Positions 33,976 to 42,065 of a stretch of DNA of 64,000 bases are shown here, in pieces. Source of the stretch: Leptospira sp. B5-022 (GTDB taxonomy: Bacteria > Spirochaetota > Leptospiria > Leptospirales > Leptospiraceae). The notes under the pieces were generated by a model that saw only the letters and a list, made by a program, of their open reading frames with translations, did not search any database and was not told where the DNA came from. Each line of letters starts with the position of its first letter. Position 1 is the first letter of the stretch. The translations under genes and the position numbers were made by a program. The stretch spans positions 186,001-250,000 of the forward strand of contig NZ_ANIJ01000025.1 in NCBI RefSeq assembly GCF_000347035.1, in the 5' to 3' direction.

Positions 33976-34005
33976 AGAATATGCAGGCAAATACCTGCAT
34001 GTCAA
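33976..34005 (-). promoter_or_regulatory. arsR module 1 promoter with embedded palindromic operator
   Basis: On the minus strand a consensus -35 (TTGACA, 34005-34000) and a -10 (TATTCT, 33981-33976) are 18 bases apart. The spacer is filled by the perfect inverted repeat ATGCAGG-6 bases-CCTGCAT (33981-34000). The layout is that of a repressor bound between the two hexamers. The ArsR start codon lies only 15 bases past the -10. Confidence 0.65.
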
Positions 34006-34103
34006 GCAAAATACTCGAAAAATAACCGACCATTCGATTGATAAATGGATCGCTCGTATGGACAATAGCGAGGCAATAGGGGCCAAATGGAGAATATTTA
34101 AAA

Positions 34104-34544
34104 ATGGCAGTGAAACGAATGGATAATGTCGGCATCGTTGTCGAAGATCTCGAGGCTACGATCGCTTTATTTACCGAACTCGGTTTAGAGTTAGAAGGAC
34201 AGATGCGAGTAGAAGGCTCTTGGGCGGATTATGTCGTAGGACTTGAAGGAATGCAAGTTGAGATGGCAATGATGAAAACACCAGACGGACATAGCCGCTT
34301 GGAATTATCAAGATTCATCAGGCCAAAGGTCATACATCCTGAACCCAAGAATGCTCCCGCAAACACTTTAGGGTATCTTCGTGTTATGTTTGCTGTGGAC
34401 GATATTAAGGACACGATTACTCGGCTTGAAACTCACGGAGTCAAACTCGTAGGCAAACTGGAACGGTATGAGGATAGCTATTTACTTTGTTATTTGCGCA
34501 CCCCCGAAGGTTTTATTATAGCGCTTGCCGAAGAACTTAAATAA
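34104..34544 (+). CDS. VOC-superfamily (glyoxalase/bleomycin-resistance-like) protein
   Basis: 146 residues, built from two beta-alpha-beta-beta-beta units: RMDNVGIVVEDLEATIALFTELG (about 5-27) and TLGYLRVMFAVDDIKDTITRLETHG (near 92-116). Metal ligands typical of glyoxalase I are only partly visible, so the reaction is unknown; family members bind drugs or cleave small metabolites. It is divergent from the arsR module 1 operon, and both may respond to the same repressor, as the palindrome lies about 100 bases upstream. DUF2200 follows after 49 bases. Confidence 0.82.
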   Translation: MAVKRMDNVGIVVEDLEATIALFTELGLELEGQMRVEGSWADYVVGLEGMQVEMAMMKTPDGHSRLELSRFIRPKVIHPEPKNAPANTLGYLRVMFAVDDIKDTITRLETHGVKLVGKLERYEDSYLLCYLRTPEGFIIALAEELK

Positions 34545-34593
34545 GACTTAAACTACTTAACATAATATTAATAAACAAATAAGGATAGATCAA

Positions 34594-34953
34594 ATGGAAA
34601 ATTCGAAAATATTTGCCATGTCTTTTGCCAAAGTTTATCCAATGTACATCCAAAAGGCAGAAAGGAAAGGACGAACAAAAGCGGAAGTTGATAAGATCAT
34701 CTTTTGGCTCACCGGATACGATTCGAAAAGTTTTCAAAATCAATTGAAGAATGAGGTCAGTTTCAAAGAATTTTTCGATCAGGCGCCGCATATCAATGAT
34801 AATGTTTCCCTGATTAAGGGTGTTATCTGCGGCTATCGGGTAGAAGAGATCGAAGACAAACTTATGCAAAAAATCCGTTACCTAGATAAGCTGATCGACG
34901 AATTAGCAAAAGGAAAGGCGATGGAAAAAATATTACGCGGATCTGCCCAGTGA
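34594..34953 (+). CDS. DUF2200-family protein
   Basis: 119 residues, typical for this domain of unknown function: [28 protein letters not shown] fragments at residues 8-36 and [11 protein letters not shown] at 38-48 are conserved, and the C-terminal part [20 protein letters not shown] is helical. Members are often found near other small stress or resistance genes, as here (VOC, ArsR, SRPBCC, GFA). It seems to follow the VOC gene in one transcription unit. Confidence 0.82.
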   Translation: MENSKIFAMSFAKVYPMYIQKAERKGRTKAEVDKIIFWLTGYDSKSFQNQLKNEVSFKEFFDQAPHINDNVSLIKGVICGYRVEEIEDKLMQKIRYLDKLIDELAKGKAMEKILRGSAQ

Positions 34954-35149
34954 ATCATTTTTTGCAAAATGGCAAATGTCCTTCTGCATTCGAGCTATCG
35001 GAAACTCCCGAATGGTATGGATGATTATGCAATCATCCTCAGCGGTAAAAAGAAACCGACCTCATTTGCGCATAGACGAATTTCGCCCATGCGCGTAACA
35101 AACAGTCTCATTCGCTCCCTTACTAACACGAAATACTGTCGATTTAGAT

Positions 35150-35662
35150 TTACCCTAAGAGCTCTGCCAATAGTTTATCCAATACTATACAAAGTTCCTT
35201 CCAAGCTTCAACTGCACCGATTTCCATTTCGCGTACTTCGGCAGAAGCAAATTTGACCACGTGAGTCATAAGAGTTAGATTGCCCTCGGTTGTAAAGGTG
35301 CGCGACTCTACAGTAGCATCCGGATTTTGCGGACCATCCGGATTAAACGTGGACATGTCTGTCGCATAATTCTCGTCATTCGCTACTTTCTCGGGCACGA
35401 TTACTTCCAAGAACTTTCCATAAACACCCATTTTGGTTCCTTTTTGATCCACAAAGACGTATAGGTATTTGCCTCCAACCCTAAGATCATTCTCAATAGT
35501 TGCAAGTGTCCAACCTTCCGGTCCGGTCAACCAACGACGCATCAGCTCGGGTTTAGTGAAACAATCGAATACCAATTGTCGAGGCGCGGCAAAATACCGT
35601 GTAGCGACAACTTCTCTTTCTCCTCGAAGCTCTACCTTCAGTTCTTTTAGATCTGCTTTCAT
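35150..35662 (-). CDS. SRPBCC (AHSA1-like) protein, module 2
   Basis: 170 residues from the ATG at 35662; a longer frame reaches 35740 but overlaps the arsR gene. The AHSA1-like domain shows ATRYFAAPRQLVFDCFTKPE, LMRRWLTGPEGWTL and AVEAWKELCIVLDKLL near the C-terminus. The stop of the ArsR gene is only 2 bases from its start codon, with GGAG about 10 bases upstream, so it is translationally coupled. It differs from module 1 by a longer N-terminal segment and by lack of a GFA partner. Confidence 0.86.
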   Translation of the reverse strand: MKADLKELKVELRGEREVVATRYFAAPRQLVFDCFTKPELMRRWLTGPEGWTLATIENDLRVGGKYLYVFVDQKGTKMGVYGKFLEVIVPEKVANDENYATDMSTFNPDGPQNPDATVESRTFTTEGNLTLMTHVVKFASAEVREMEIGAVEAWKELCIVLDKLLAELLG

Positions 35663-35664
35663 TT

Positions 35665-36003
35665 CTATTCGTCTCCTATTGTTTGCATCGTCTTCAATTC
35701 TTCGAGAAGCCCATCCAGCGAATGATAGCGTTTCTCCCACATCTGGCGGTATTTCTCAATCCAATCCGTGGCTTTTTTGAGAGGAGCAGTCTCCAATCGG
35801 CGCGGTCGCTCTTGTGCACGGATCGTAGTCGAGATAAGACCTGCGTCCTCCAAAACCTTGAGATGACGTGATATTGCCGGCTGGCTCATTTTGAATGGTT
35901 TAGCGAGTTCCATGACAGTTGAGTCACCTTTGGCGAGACGCATAAGTATCGCACGGCGAGTCGGATCGGCAAGTGCAGCAAAGGTAGAATCGAGAGTTTG
36001 CAT
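35665..36003 (-). CDS. ArsR-family regulator, module 2
   Basis: 112 residues with a winged helix: ALADPTRRAILMRLAKGDSTV near residues 10-30 and LAKPFKMSQPAISRHLKVLEDAGL near 33-56, then a wing with RAQERPRRLE. No metal-site cysteines are present. It pairs with SRPBCC module 2 downstream. It shares with module 1 the architecture and a TTGACA promoter carrying a palindrome, but its sequence is clearly diverged, so the two modules were acquired or kept separately. The transcript leader seems to be 3-12 bases. Confidence 0.9.
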   Translation of the reverse strand: MQTLDSTFAALADPTRRAILMRLAKGDSTVMELAKPFKMSQPAISRHLKVLEDAGLISTTIRAQERPRRLETAPLKKATDWIEKYRQMWEKRYHSLDGLLEELKTMQTIGDE

Positions 36004-36012
36004 ATCTACGTT

Positions 36013-36051
36013 ATTATATAATCATATAGTTATATAAAGACGAAATGTCAA
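36013..36051 (-). promoter_or_regulatory. arsR module 2 promoter with AT-rich palindrome
   Basis: On the minus strand a -35 TTGACA (36051-36046), a 17-base spacer and a -10 TATATG (36028-36023) stand before the gene; a perfect TATAAT also lies at 36018-36013. The inverted repeat TATATAA-8 bases-TTATATA (36015-36036) covers both candidate -10 sites, as expected for repressor binding. The ATG at 36003 is 10-20 bases downstream and has no ribosome site. Confidence 0.6.
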
Positions 36052-36075
36052 ACCTTTTTTAGCCCCTTTTTTTCC

Positions 36076-37413
36076 TTACAGAAGTTTGTATCGTCTGCGA
36101 AACTCTTCGTTCGGGATCCGTTCTTCCCCAGCTCGTTGGAGATCCGCCAAGAGTCCATTCACAAAATACATTTCGATCTCTCCTTTGTTTTTAGCAGGTA
36201 CAGCTCCCCTGTATTCACAATCGAAGAAATTTTTTACCAATTCATAAGTAGTGCTGGAGATATTGATGCGACCGGGAATACCGGATGATTCACATCTGCT
36301 TGCAGTATTGACCGTATCGCTCCAAACGTCGTATGCAAACTTCTTTTCGCCAATTACACCTGCAATCAAATCGCCTGAATGGATGCCGAGCCGAAGCTCC
36401 CAGTATGGTAGGCCCTGGTTTGCTTTGATTTCTTTCATTTGATTCATGAATGCCTGGATCTCCAGGGCTGCCATCACGCAGTCCACCGCGTGTGTCCTAT
36501 TCGATTCCGGGATACTACCTGCAAACATGTAGCTGTCCCCAATCGTCTTAAGTTTCTCTAAATTATGCCTGTCCATTACACTATCAAAATATGAAAAGCA
36601 GCGGTCAAGCTCGGCGACAAGCTCTGTCGGCGATAAAGTCTCCGCAATCTGAGTAAATCCCTTAAAGTCGGTAAAACAAACCGTTGCATTGCGATGCAAG
36701 CGAGGTTCTGAAACTCCCTTCTCTTTCAACTCTTGAGCGATTTCTTCCGGCAATATGTTAAGAAGTAATTGTTCCGACTTTTCATGCTCTTCCGTCAACT
36801 TTGCTTCCGCGAAATCTACCGCTTTCACAAATTGGTAAACAATAAGAACCAAAAGAATACATAGAAGGGTTAGAGGGGGCATAAGATACTCCGCCGGCAC
36901 TACCCATTTCGGTTGGCCAAATATCGCATTCGCACCTAAAACTTTATAATAATACTGGCTAAAAAGAAAAAGACCTAAAGGCAAAATAGAAATTATGATC
37001 CTAACAACATTAAACTTCTTAGATATCATAAGAAATGACAAAATGGAAGTAAGTAGAAACCCTAAAGGAGCAGGATCATCCGCTTGGGCCATTGTCAGCG
37101 CGAAAAGGTGATAATTAACAGCGACTAATGTAATTACCGCCGATAAATTATAATAACGTAATCTTAATAAATAAAATGCAAACAGTAAGGGAATAACAAG
37201 CAGGAAATAATGAACAAAAGAGAAAAGATGGGTTTCGGGAGGTTCGTTATAATATATCGAAACAGTTAGCAGTGTCGGAATCGCAAACATACTTATTTGA
37301 GTATAAAAAGTAGTTCGGACCGGCCTTGATTCGGATTCGGTCAGACCGCTAGTAATTTTTTTACCCTGAAACCATTCTTGTATTGCATAACGTAAGTCAT
37401 TTACTTTTTTCAT
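36076..37413 (-). CDS. membrane class III adenylate cyclase
   Basis: 445 residues. The N-terminal half has about six transmembrane helices (residues 30-200). A short coiled coil links to a class III catalytic domain: VCFTDFKGFTQ with metal Asp, KLKTIGDSYMFAGS with the second metal Asp and an adenine-selecting Lys, LRLGIHSGDLIAGVIGEKKF, and DVWSDTVNTASRCES with Asn and Arg for the transition state. The residues favour ATP over GTP. This class is common in leptospires. cAMP made here could act on the two cyclic-nucleotide-binding proteins near 60-62 kb. Confidence 0.92.
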   Translation of the reverse strand: MKKVNDLRYAIQEWFQGKKITSGLTESESRPVRTTFYTQISMFAIPTLLTVSIYYNEPPETHLFSFVHYFLLVIPLLFAFYLLRLRYYNLSAVITLVAVNYHLFALTMAQADDPAPLGFLLTSILSFLMISKKFNVVRIIISILPLGLFLFSQYYYKVLGANAIFGQPKWVVPAEYLMPPLTLLCILLVLIVYQFVKAVDFAEAKLTEEHEKSEQLLLNILPEEIAQELKEKGVSEPRLHRNATVCFTDFKGFTQIAETLSPTELVAELDRCFSYFDSVMDRHNLEKLKTIGDSYMFAGSIPESNRTHAVDCVMAALEIQAFMNQMKEIKANQGLPYWELRLGIHSGDLIAGVIGEKKFAYDVWSDTVNTASRCESSGIPGRINISSTTYELVKNFFDCEYRGAVPAKNKGEIEMYFVNGLLADLQRAGEERIPNEEFRRRYKLL

Positions 37414-37491
37414 TCCGAATCCGCCTTCTTTCCATCCCCTATTGTTCCCGGAACAACAATTTTTATTTCAAATAAGTCCAGACGTTTGCGA

Positions 37492-38697
37492 CTAACGGGA
37501 GAGGTCCTGTAATTGTTTCACCTTCTGATCCTTCTCCGGAGACTCGTACGCTTTTAAAGAGAATGTATTCAGATTATATTCCTTAGTAGCATAGTTTTCC
37601 TTGTACGGACCGACTAACTCTTTATCCGGCTCCGTCGTCTTTGCGGCCAGGATCTTCCTCATCCCCTCTTCCCCTTGTCCGAACCAATCCGGATCCACAG
37701 CAAGATTGACCCTATGACCTCTCAATTGGGTCAAAGCATAAGGTCCCTCATATCCGCTTTCTCGAATCAACTTTCCGAAAAATAAAAATTCCACCTCTTG
37801 CCTTCCGGCGTTCAATTTTCCATCAAAACTTGCCCAAGCGATTGGATCTCCATTTCCCGCATTTACAAGATTTGCTTCTAAATGATAATTCCCCGCCTTG
37901 AACACATTTACCCCGGCCTTTATACTCAAAGAACCGTCTCTTGGAATATCCAAAAAATAACCGCTCCATTCCGCAGGTTGATAGGGTGAAGAGAAGAAGG
38001 AAGATAAAGCTTTACCCTGTTTCTTCTCCTTACCATACTCGAACTCCACTTCTAGGAACATGTCCCCCCAATCTTTATAAGTAGGTCTCCATTCGAATGT
38101 AAAAATATTGTCCTTGGCCTGAGCATCCCCGTCTATCCCCTTGTCGTTCCCATCGGGAGGCAAAGCGACAAACTTATTTCCGTCAAATTCTTTCCAAAGC
38201 TTTACATTACGAATATTTAATGGAACTTTTTCGAAATTATTCGTATTAAAACATTCTAAGGTGATATGAAGAGGTTCCTTCACACCTATCGCAGCCCATT
38301 GTAATGGTTGTAATTTACAGGAGTAACCGTTCGGTTTTTTATCTTCCGGATTATCCACCATCGCAATCGGCGATATTTGGATAAAATAAGGATTTGTTAA
38401 GTCTTCGTTATATTTAGTTAATGGCCTGGAGTTAGGCGGATACTCGGACCATTCCAAATAATCTTTTAGAATTTTTTCCGGAGGAATAGATTCGTCCAAA
38501 CTTTCTAAAAAGTTAGAATTGTCCGCTGTGGAACTCCCGCCAGGAGGACTTCCTTTCGCCATCCATTCCGCTTTCGTTTTTTTTTCCTCTTCCGATAAGA
38601 ACCAACCGTTCTCTTCAGCCTCATCCCTTAATAGATAGAAAACCAAGCCTGCGGCGATCGCAAGGCCAAGGTAGATAAAAATTTTTTTTTGACTCAT
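37492..38697 (-). CDS. membrane-anchored hypothetical protein
   Basis: 401 residues from the ATG at 38697; a longer frame reaches 38793, but MSQKKIFIYLGLAIAAGLVFYLL begins the natural signal-anchor. One transmembrane segment near residues 5-22 precedes a long extracytoplasmic part. That part has beta-rich stretches such as ITLECFNTNNFEKVPLNIRN, MFLEVEFEYG, GYFLDIPRDGSLSIKAGVNVF and ANLVNAGNGDPIAWASF. It looks like a conserved leptospiral protein with Ig-like or sugar-binding-like beta domains. I cannot name a family. Single gene. Confidence 0.65.
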   Translation of the reverse strand: MSQKKIFIYLGLAIAAGLVFYLLRDEAEENGWFLSEEEKKTKAEWMAKGSPPGGSSTADNSNFLESLDESIPPEKILKDYLEWSEYPPNSRPLTKYNEDLTNPYFIQISPIAMVDNPEDKKPNGYSCKLQPLQWAAIGVKEPLHITLECFNTNNFEKVPLNIRNVKLWKEFDGNKFVALPPDGNDKGIDGDAQAKDNIFTFEWRPTYKDWGDMFLEVEFEYGKEKKQGKALSSFFSSPYQPAEWSGYFLDIPRDGSLSIKAGVNVFKAGNYHLEANLVNAGNGDPIAWASFDGKLNAGRQEVEFLFFGKLIRESGYEGPYALTQLRGHRVNLAVDPDWFGQGEEGMRKILAAKTTEPDKELVGPYKENYATKEYNLNTFSLKAYESPEKDQKVKQLQDLSR

Positions 38698-39119
38698 CTC
38701 TAGTTTTTCAATGCCCAGTACAGGCTCACCTGTATATGAAATAGGGAGGCCTTTCTCAACCTTTATTTTAAAGATTTCTAAAAGAGAAATCAACTAATCC
38801 TTTTGGACTAATTTAATTAGAACAGATTCTTTTCAGTACTATTATAAGGTTTGGCAATCTTCTTATATCTTACTTACAAATGTTCGTAAGAATAGTTTGG
38901 AAATAAATTGTAACTAACACTGCACGCTACTGTAGCGGCCGCTATATATTATAATTTACTAATATAGATGTCTGCATCTGTTCTTTTTTTACATTCGACC
39001 TGTTATGTTAAAAAAAGTCCAATCACTTGACTCAAAAAGGCACTTAGCTCATACTTGTAGACCGGGAAAATCGAAAGCTTAAACTTTGGGTTTTCCCAAA
39101 AGATCGGAGAATAGAGAAG
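38698..39119. other. 422-base intergenic region with promoter and palindrome elements
   Basis: No ORF or RNA gene is seen. It holds a near TetR-like half-site TACTTACA (38871-38878) with an inverted GTAAG partner (38886-38890), the perfect palindrome TAGCGGCCGCTA (38933-38944) and a candidate promoter for the secreted hydrolase at 39027-39055. A similar palindrome (TAACGGCCGTTA) lies upstream of the lipoprotein gene at 63160. Confidence 0.5.
39027..39055 (+). promoter_or_regulatory. candidate promoter of the secreted hydrolase gene
   Basis: TTGACT (39027-39032), a 17-base spacer and CATACT (39050-39055) match the -35 and -10 consensus at 5 and 4 positions. The start site would be near 39062, leaving a 58-base leader. 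Confidence 0.4.
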
Positions 39120-39938
39120 ATGAAAAATTGGAAAAGTATGGTATTGGGATGTGTTTTCGCATCGTTCTTTGCTGGTTCGCTTTCTGCGCAAACCTATACG
39201 GTTTTCGTTCACGGAAAGTCTGGCAGCAACCACAACGGAGTGGGAACTACTGACGTGAATAACTATTGGGGAAGTGCACCGAACTCTGTGTCCGGAGCTA
39301 AAATTTTCGTCGGTTACGACGGAACTACCGACCCAAGAACGTATGGATCGTCTAGAGCTCAGACCAATATCACTACGGGCTTGAATACATATTGTAAGGG
39401 TTCCAACTCCTGCAAGATCGTATGTCATAGCGCGGGTTGTTATGCGATTGAGTATTGGTTATCTAATCTGGGAGCCACAGCATCTAGCAAAGGTTATAAC
39501 TTAACAAAAGTTACTGCTTTAGCTTCTGCTTCCGGTGGATCCGAGCTTGCTTCTGCACTGAATGGTGTTACATTCGGATTCGGCGGCAACGCAATGGATA
39601 AATCCCTGATCGTAGGGACCGCACGCGGCGCTTACAACCACAACAACACTGCAGGTATCACGGTATACCAAGTACCAGGTTATAAAGGTATGGCTGGTGC
39701 TTCCCTGATTCTTCCTGGCGAGGACGATTACGCAGTCGCTTATCATTCTTCCTGTGCTTATAACAAGGCGGGTGGAGTAAGCAAATGCCAGTCTTCGTTG
39801 ACTCAGAGCGAAGGTATTTGGCCGTTCAACTCGAACGTAACCTATACTCAGTTCCAAGGTCATACGAGAGCTCCTTCCGTAGGATCTTCGGGGTTATACT
39901 TGAACCACAGTGAATTGAAAAACGAAGGCTGGAGATAA
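39120..39938 (+). CDS. secreted alpha/beta hydrolase-like protein
   Basis: 272 residues with a Sec signal peptide (residues 1-23, cleavage near SLSA-Q). The mature part opens with the strand-turn TYTVFVHGKSG (an HG oxyanion-type turn) and carries a nucleophile elbow in VCHSAGCYA around Ser104, with the flanking cysteines making a non-classical GxSxG. Candidate Asp and His follow in GEDDYAVAYH and near GHTRAP. Several Cys (93, 98, 102, 107) could form disulfides, which suits a secreted enzyme. Lipase or esterase activity is inferred, not shown. A terminator-type hairpin follows directly. Confidence 0.6.
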   Translation: MKNWKSMVLGCVFASFFAGSLSAQTYTVFVHGKSGSNHNGVGTTDVNNYWGSAPNSVSGAKIFVGYDGTTDPRTYGSSRAQTNITTGLNTYCKGSNSCKIVCHSAGCYAIEYWLSNLGATASSKGYNLTKVTALASASGGSELASALNGVTFGFGGNAMDKSLIVGTARGAYNHNNTAGITVYQVPGYKGMAGASLILPGEDDYAVAYHSSCAYNKAGGVSKCQSSLTQSEGIWPFNSNVTYTQFQGHTRAPSVGSSGLYLNHSELKNEGWR

Positions 39939-39949
39939 TCCAATCCAGA

Positions 39950-39983
39950 ATAGCGCGTCGAAAAACCGGCGCGCTATCGTTTT
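39950..39983 (+). terminator. rho-independent terminator touching the next start codon
   Basis: An 11-base-pair stem (ATAGCGCGTCG / CGGCGCGCTAT, one G-T pair) with a loop of 6 bases is followed by CGTTTT. The T-run ends at 39983 and the next gene's ATG begins at 39984. Confidence 0.75.
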
Positions 39984-40877
39984 ATGAAAATCTTAACCGT
40001 TTTTATCCTCTTATCCACATTCCACTGCTCTCAAATCCAATGGAGACCCGCTAGTCTTGCGCTTGAAAGAGGCTGGTCGGAGACCGGTAAAAACATAGTC
40101 CAAACGGAAGTGATCTACGAAGAAAAGGATGCATGGAATCCTTTGAACGGGACCACACACAAAAAAAATTACAGAACTAAATTCAGGATCTATGAAATTT
40201 CGGGAACCGGAAATGATTCCGGAGATCCACCAATCTATTCCTATGAAATAGGCTCTTGGACATTACCTGGATCCGTTTACTTTCATTCCGCAACCAATCG
40301 TTTATTTTGGATACAAGGTGCAAACGACGAATACGGCGGATCCACCCGTTTTCCTGCGGTTTGGTCCCCGAAAGGATTTCATTCTTTTGAACCTAAAAAT
40401 TTCCAAAGAGAGGACCAGACTATCTTTCAATTCGTACCTTCTCCGGACGGAGGAAAGGCGGCAATTATATTAGGAAAGTTGAAAGCAGATCTGGAGATAG
40501 AGTCCCCGATCTTGATCATAGCGGATGTGAACGGACAATCTTCCTCCTATGATAGGTCGTATTTCGAGTTTCCATTAACAAAATGGGAAGAAACTCCCGA
40601 ATTCAAGATCCGTTGGTCGGAGAATTCGAATCTTCTTTATGTTCGGATTAAGGACCATGTTTTTAGAACGAACGAAAAAACCAGGAAATTAGACGAAGCA
40701 AAAGAATTTCCAATTTGTTTCTATCCTGCGTCTAGTTTCGGCCCTGTGGGGATCAGCCCCGGAGGAAGAGGAGGAGACTCGAATATCGCCAGGGATATGG
40801 AGCCTCCTCTATACAAACGTTTTAAGGATAGACCCTTGGTCAAAAGTTTACGTCAGACCAAGGATTGTAGCCAATAA
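39984..40877 (+). CDS. hypothetical lipoprotein
   Basis: 297 residues. The signal peptide is very short: the lipobox cysteine is Cys15 in STFHC, so no earlier or later start is possible. The mature part has beta-rich blocks such as YRTKFRIYEISGTGND, YSYEIGSWTLPGSVYFH, LFWIQGANDEYGG, ILIIADVNGQ and FKIRWSENSNLLYVRIKDHVF, a pattern of a beta-propeller or WD-like protein. It ends with a basic Arg/Lys segment. The start codon follows directly after a terminator, so it lacks any ribosome site outside the hairpin. Function unknown. Confidence 0.7.
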   Translation: MKILTVFILLSTFHCSQIQWRPASLALERGWSETGKNIVQTEVIYEEKDAWNPLNGTTHKKNYRTKFRIYEISGTGNDSGDPPIYSYEIGSWTLPGSVYFHSATNRLFWIQGANDEYGGSTRFPAVWSPKGFHSFEPKNFQREDQTIFQFVPSPDGGKAAIILGKLKADLEIESPILIIADVNGQSSSYDRSYFEFPLTKWEETPEFKIRWSENSNLLYVRIKDHVFRTNEKTRKLDEAKEFPICFYPASSFGPVGISPGGRGGDSNIARDMEPPLYKRFKDRPLVKSLRQTKDCSQ

Positions 40878-40883
40878 GAAAGT

Positions 40884-41537
40884 TTACTTATCGCGGGCGA
40901 GTGCCTTTCTTCTTTCTCTAATGAACTCGATCACTGCAGGCATTATCGAAATGATTATAATCGCAAGAATGACGATCTTGAAGTTCCTTTGAACGAATTC
41001 CAGGTTTCCGAACTTATAACCGCCAAAAAGGAAGATAGCGATCCAAACTATTCCTCCCACTATATTATACAAAATGAATTTAGTATAGGTCATACTTCCG
41101 ATCCCGGCTACAAAAGGAGCAAAAGTCCTTACAATCGGAATAAATCTTGCGATAATGATCGTCTTTCCGCCGTACATCTCGTAAAAACGGTGGGCCTTTT
41201 CTAGATGTTTTTTATTTAAGAAAGGGACTTTCTCTTTTGCAAGGATCTGTTCTCCCGCCAAATGACCGATCGCATAATTGACTGTGTCGCCTAAGATCGC
41301 AGCAACGATCAGAAGGATGAGTAATGTCCCTAGATCCAAACTGCCTCTCGCGGCAAATGCGCCCAAAGCAAAGAGCAAGCTATCTCCCGGAAGTATAGGA
41401 GTTACAACAAGACCGGTTTCGCAGAAGATGATCAAGAATAAGATCAGGTAGATCCATGTGCCATAAGCTATGATTAAAGCATCCAAATGATGTTCCAGAT
41501 GCAAAAAGAAGTCTAAAAGATATTTGATAGTTTCCAA
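40884..41537 (-). CDS. DedA-family membrane protein
   Basis: 217 residues with several membrane helices and the DedA/SNARE-associated signature: [26 protein letters not shown] (fragmented here, near residues 40-65) and [22 protein letters not shown] near 130-150. DedA proteins are thought to flip or transport membrane lipids such as undecaprenyl phosphate, using the proton gradient. It converges on the lipoprotein gene at 39984 and is divergent from nothing close. Confidence 0.9.
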   Translation of the reverse strand: METIKYLLDFFLHLEHHLDALIIAYGTWIYLILFLIIFCETGLVVTPILPGDSLLFALGAFAARGSLDLGTLLILLIVAAILGDTVNYAIGHLAGEQILAKEKVPFLNKKHLEKAHRFYEMYGGKTIIIARFIPIVRTFAPFVAGIGSMTYTKFILYNIVGGIVWIAIFLFGGYKFGNLEFVQRNFKIVILAIIIISIMPAVIEFIRERRKALARDK

Positions 41538-41578
41538 TTTCAGCTCCGAAAGTCAGAATCAAGGGTTAGCCAGGGAAG

Positions 41579-41932
41579 TCAAATGTTAGAGCGTACTTCG
41601 GGGAACAGACCTGCCTGGTCCGGGCCTTGTTTATAAATTTTTGTAGGATAATTTAAACGGATTTTTCCGGAGGAAACTCCTCTTTTATCGGGTCGTATTC
41701 TGGCGTCGAATTCAACAGGATCTCCCTGTTTCAGATTCTGCTTTCTAAAACGGTAAGAATAATAAAAATCCTGAGCGTATATCACCTTTCTACCGGAAAC
41801 CAGCAGTTTTATGTCTTTGATCAAGATCCTCGCTTTTTCCGGATTGGGATCGATTGAGATAGATTCCACAATCCCTCTGAATCTGGTCCTGATTTTAGGC
41901 AGGTTTTGGAGATTGTCTTCCATACCATCCAT
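41579..41932 (-). CDS. small hypothetical protein (OB-fold-like)
   Basis: 117 residues, not recognised as a named family. It reads as a beta barrel: RFRGIVESISIDPNPEKARIL (residues 18-38), VSGRKVIYAQDFYYSYRFRKQNLK (near 45-68) and GDPVEFDARIRPDKRGVSSG (near 70-90). This resembles OB-fold or PilZ-like small domains, but the pattern is not specific. Candidate start at 41932. It lies 41 bases upstream of dedA on the same strand, so they may be cotranscribed. Confidence 0.6.
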   Translation of the reverse strand: MDGMEDNLQNLPKIRTRFRGIVESISIDPNPEKARILIKDIKLLVSGRKVIYAQDFYYSYRFRKQNLKQGDPVEFDARIRPDKRGVSSGKIRLNYPTKIYKQGPDQAGLFPEVRSNI

Positions 41933-42065
41933 CGTTAGACCAGTTCAAATCAAAAGAATACTTTCGTACATTCGTTTTTCATTGTCGCCCATTCCGATTT
42001 CGCAAGATCGGGAAACGTTCCGAATCAGAACTTGGTCCTACTATAGACAGGCCTAGGAGATTTAT

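Noticed and set aside
34969..35256. 95-codon plus-strand ORF after the DUF2200 gene
   Set aside because: It overlaps the end of the SRPBCC module 2 gene, with no family features or ribosome site.
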